Source: an uncultured Prevotella sp. (GTDB lineage Bacteria; Bacteroidota; Bacteroidia; Bacteroidales; Bacteroidaceae). From it: a DNA stretch of 7,584 bases. The stretch is from NCBI GenBank assembly GCA_900318855.1, contig ONMG01000083.1, forward strand, positions 1-7,584. Direction: 5' to 3'. The notes beneath the pieces were generated by a model. It saw only the letters and a program-made list of their open reading frames with translations. It was not told where the DNA came from and ran no database searches. The position numbers were made by a program, and so were the translations under genes. Each line of letters begins with the position of its first letter. Within the stretch, counting starts at the first letter, position 1. Positions 6,631-7,584 of this stretch are shown here, piece by piece.

Positions 6631-7242
6631 ATGTTACGCTATACAAATAACGAAGAGTTGTTGGCGGCCATTAGGGACGGCGACAGTCGGGCGTTCGAAT
6701 ATTTCTTCAAGACCTATTCGCCGCGCCTTCGTAATTTCGCTATGCGCTTCATCGAAGAGCCTGAGACCGTGGCCGACATCGTGCAGACTTGCTTCCTGCG
6801 CATATGGGAGCAGCGTGATGGTTTGCCCCAGGTGGAGTCGCCGCAGGCCTTCCTCTTCACCATCGTGCGCAACAGCTGCCTCAACGAGTTGCGGCGCCTT
6901 GGCCGTCACCGCACCTATGAGTCGGGCAGCGCGGCAGGGAAAGCCGAGGAACTCTATTCACTCGACTTCACGGGCAATCCCGAAGACAGTCTGCTCTTCG
7001 ACGAGCTCAACCGCGAAATCGACGGAGTGATGGCTAAGCTGCCTCCCCGCACGCGTGAGATTTTCGCACAGAGCCGTTTCTACGGTAAGAAGAACCGCGA
7101 GATAGCCGAGCACGAGGGCATCTCGGTGAAGGTTGTGGAGCGTCACATCTCGAAGGCGCTGCATGCGTTTGCCGGTCATTTCGGTCGGCAGCAGGCCGTC
7201 ATCATGCTCATGCTGGTTGCTCTCAGCCACATGCCGCATTGA
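6631..7242 (+). CDS. ECF-type RNA polymerase sigma-70 factor, Bacteroidota type
   Basis: A 203-residue protein, a normal length for an ECF sigma factor. Region 2 spans about residues 20-93 (F22-E-Y-F-F-K-T-Y, then D49-I-V-Q-T-C-F-L-R-I-W59, then A73-F-L-F-T-I-V-R-N-S-C-L-N-E-L87), the core-binding and -10 recognition part. Region 4 starts at L137-P-P-R-T-R-E-I-F and continues into a helix-turn-helix with N-R-E-I-A-E-H-E-G-I-S-V-K-V-V-E-R-H-I, which would contact the upstream promoter element. The ATG at 6631 is chosen because the protein family begins here, the upstream reading frame is not sigma-like, and a -7-like box stands just before it. The C-terminus has an uncharged hydrophobic stretch (A189-V-I-M-L-M-L-V-A-L198) after region 4. 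No FecR-type anti-sigma or TonB receptor is adjacent on the downstream side; a sialidase follows after 45 nt with no terminator between, so the two are probably co-transcribed. Control of glycan-use genes is inferred from this context. Confidence 0.9.
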   Translation: MLRYTNNEELLAAIRDGDSRAFEYFFKTYSPRLRNFAMRFIEEPETVADIVQTCFLRIWEQRDGLPQVESPQAFLFTIVRNSCLNELRRLGRHRTYESGSAAGKAEELYSLDFTGNPEDSLLFDELNREIDGVMAKLPPRTREIFAQSRFYGKKNREIAEHEGISVKVVERHISKALHAFAGHFGRQQAVIMLMLVALSHMPH

Positions 7243-7287
7243 CCCTTCCGGCCTCCGACAAGCTATTACATATCTACTAATCCAATA

Positions 7288-7584
7288 ATGATGAATAGGA
7301 CTTTCTCTCTTCTGCTTGCCCTCTTCCTGAGCCTTTATGGGGTCGGGCCGATGGCGGCCGACAACCGCTCGCAGGCGCGGGTAGTGTTCAATAACGACGT
7401 AAGTGCGGTGCCATTCCGTATCCCTGCTCTTGCTGTGACGCGCGACGGTCGGATTCTGGCCGTGTGCGACTATCGCATCAGCAAGACCGATATCGGATAC
7501 AGCAACCGCAATGGTCTGTTCCAAATCAATGAGGTGATGCGCACGAGCGCCGACGGTGGCCGCACCTGGAGCGATTCCGTGGTG
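7288..7584 (+). CDS. Secreted GH33 sialidase (exo-alpha-sialidase), 3'-truncated by window edge
   Basis: Only the first 99 residues are inside the window, and the frame is still open at 7584. Residues 1-24 look like a signal peptide (MMNRTFSLLLALFLSL, then P-M-A-A) without a lipobox, so the enzyme should be periplasmic or exported. F43-R44-I45-P46 is the sialidase FRIP motif, whose Arg is the first of the triad that binds the sialic acid carboxylate. D61-Y-R63 follows in the usual A-x-x-D-x-R setting, and D68 (T-D-I-G-Y) is placed like the catalytic acid/base Asp of bacterial sialidases. S87-A-D-G-G-R-T-W94 is the first Asp-box, typical of the beta-propeller. The catalytic Tyr/Glu pair lies beyond the window. 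ATG at 7288 or 7291 are both possible; the leader is AT-rich with no Shine-Dalgarno. It likely removes terminal sialic acids from host glycans. With two endoglycosidases nearby, a role in sialylated N-glycan breakdown is reasonable but inferred. Confidence 0.9.
   Translation, partial: MMNRTFSLLLALFLSLYGVGPMAADNRSQARVVFNNDVSAVPFRIPALAVTRDGRILAVCDYRISKTDIGYSNRNGLFQINEVMRTSADGGRTWSDSVV

Overview
The window looks like a G+C-rich member of the Bacteroidales (Bacteroidota). Three things point there: C-terminal domains of the type IX secretion (T9SS) sorting kind on two large secreted enzymes, AT-rich translation starts with little or no Shine-Dalgarno sequence, and TAnnTTTG-type -7 promoter elements. 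The genus cannot be fixed from the sequence; a Prevotellaceae- or Muribaculaceae-like organism is a guess. All four genes lie on the + strand.

Layout. (1) Bases 2-2869 are the 3' part (955 codons) of a large modular protein: the end of a GH85 endo-beta-N-acetylglucosaminidase domain, a beta-sandwich module, Fn3/Ig-like modules, a LamG domain that appears nested inside a PKD domain, and a sorting domain. (2) Bases 2870-3002 are an intergenic gap holding a strong 72-nt inverted repeat. (3) Bases 3003-5981 are a complete second GH85 enzyme (992 aa) with signal peptide, catalytic N-x-E motif, beta-sandwich and Fn3-like modules, a GEVED-like module and a sorting domain. (4) A rho-independent terminator follows at 6005-6039. 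(5) Bases 6040-6630 are about 590 bases without a convincing gene but rich in structure: three GTCCGTG repeats at helical spacing, overlapping inverted repeats ending on a -7-like box, a four-unit 22-bp array of palindromes, and a second -7-like box. (6) Bases 6631-7242 encode an ECF sigma-70 factor. (7) From 7288 to the window end runs the start of a secreted GH33 sialidase, 45 nt behind the sigma gene.

How the genes may work together (inference). Sialidases remove terminal sialic acid and GH85 enzymes cut the chitobiose core of N-glycans, so the locus reads as a host or dietary N-glycoprotein degradation cluster. The two GH85 paralogues probably form one transcription unit ending at the terminator. 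The sigma factor and sialidase probably form a second unit. No anti-sigma factor, SusC/SusD pair or transporter is visible, although the window cuts the locus at both ends. The least explained part is the 6040-6630 regulatory-looking region and the stable intergenic hairpin between the two GH85 genes.
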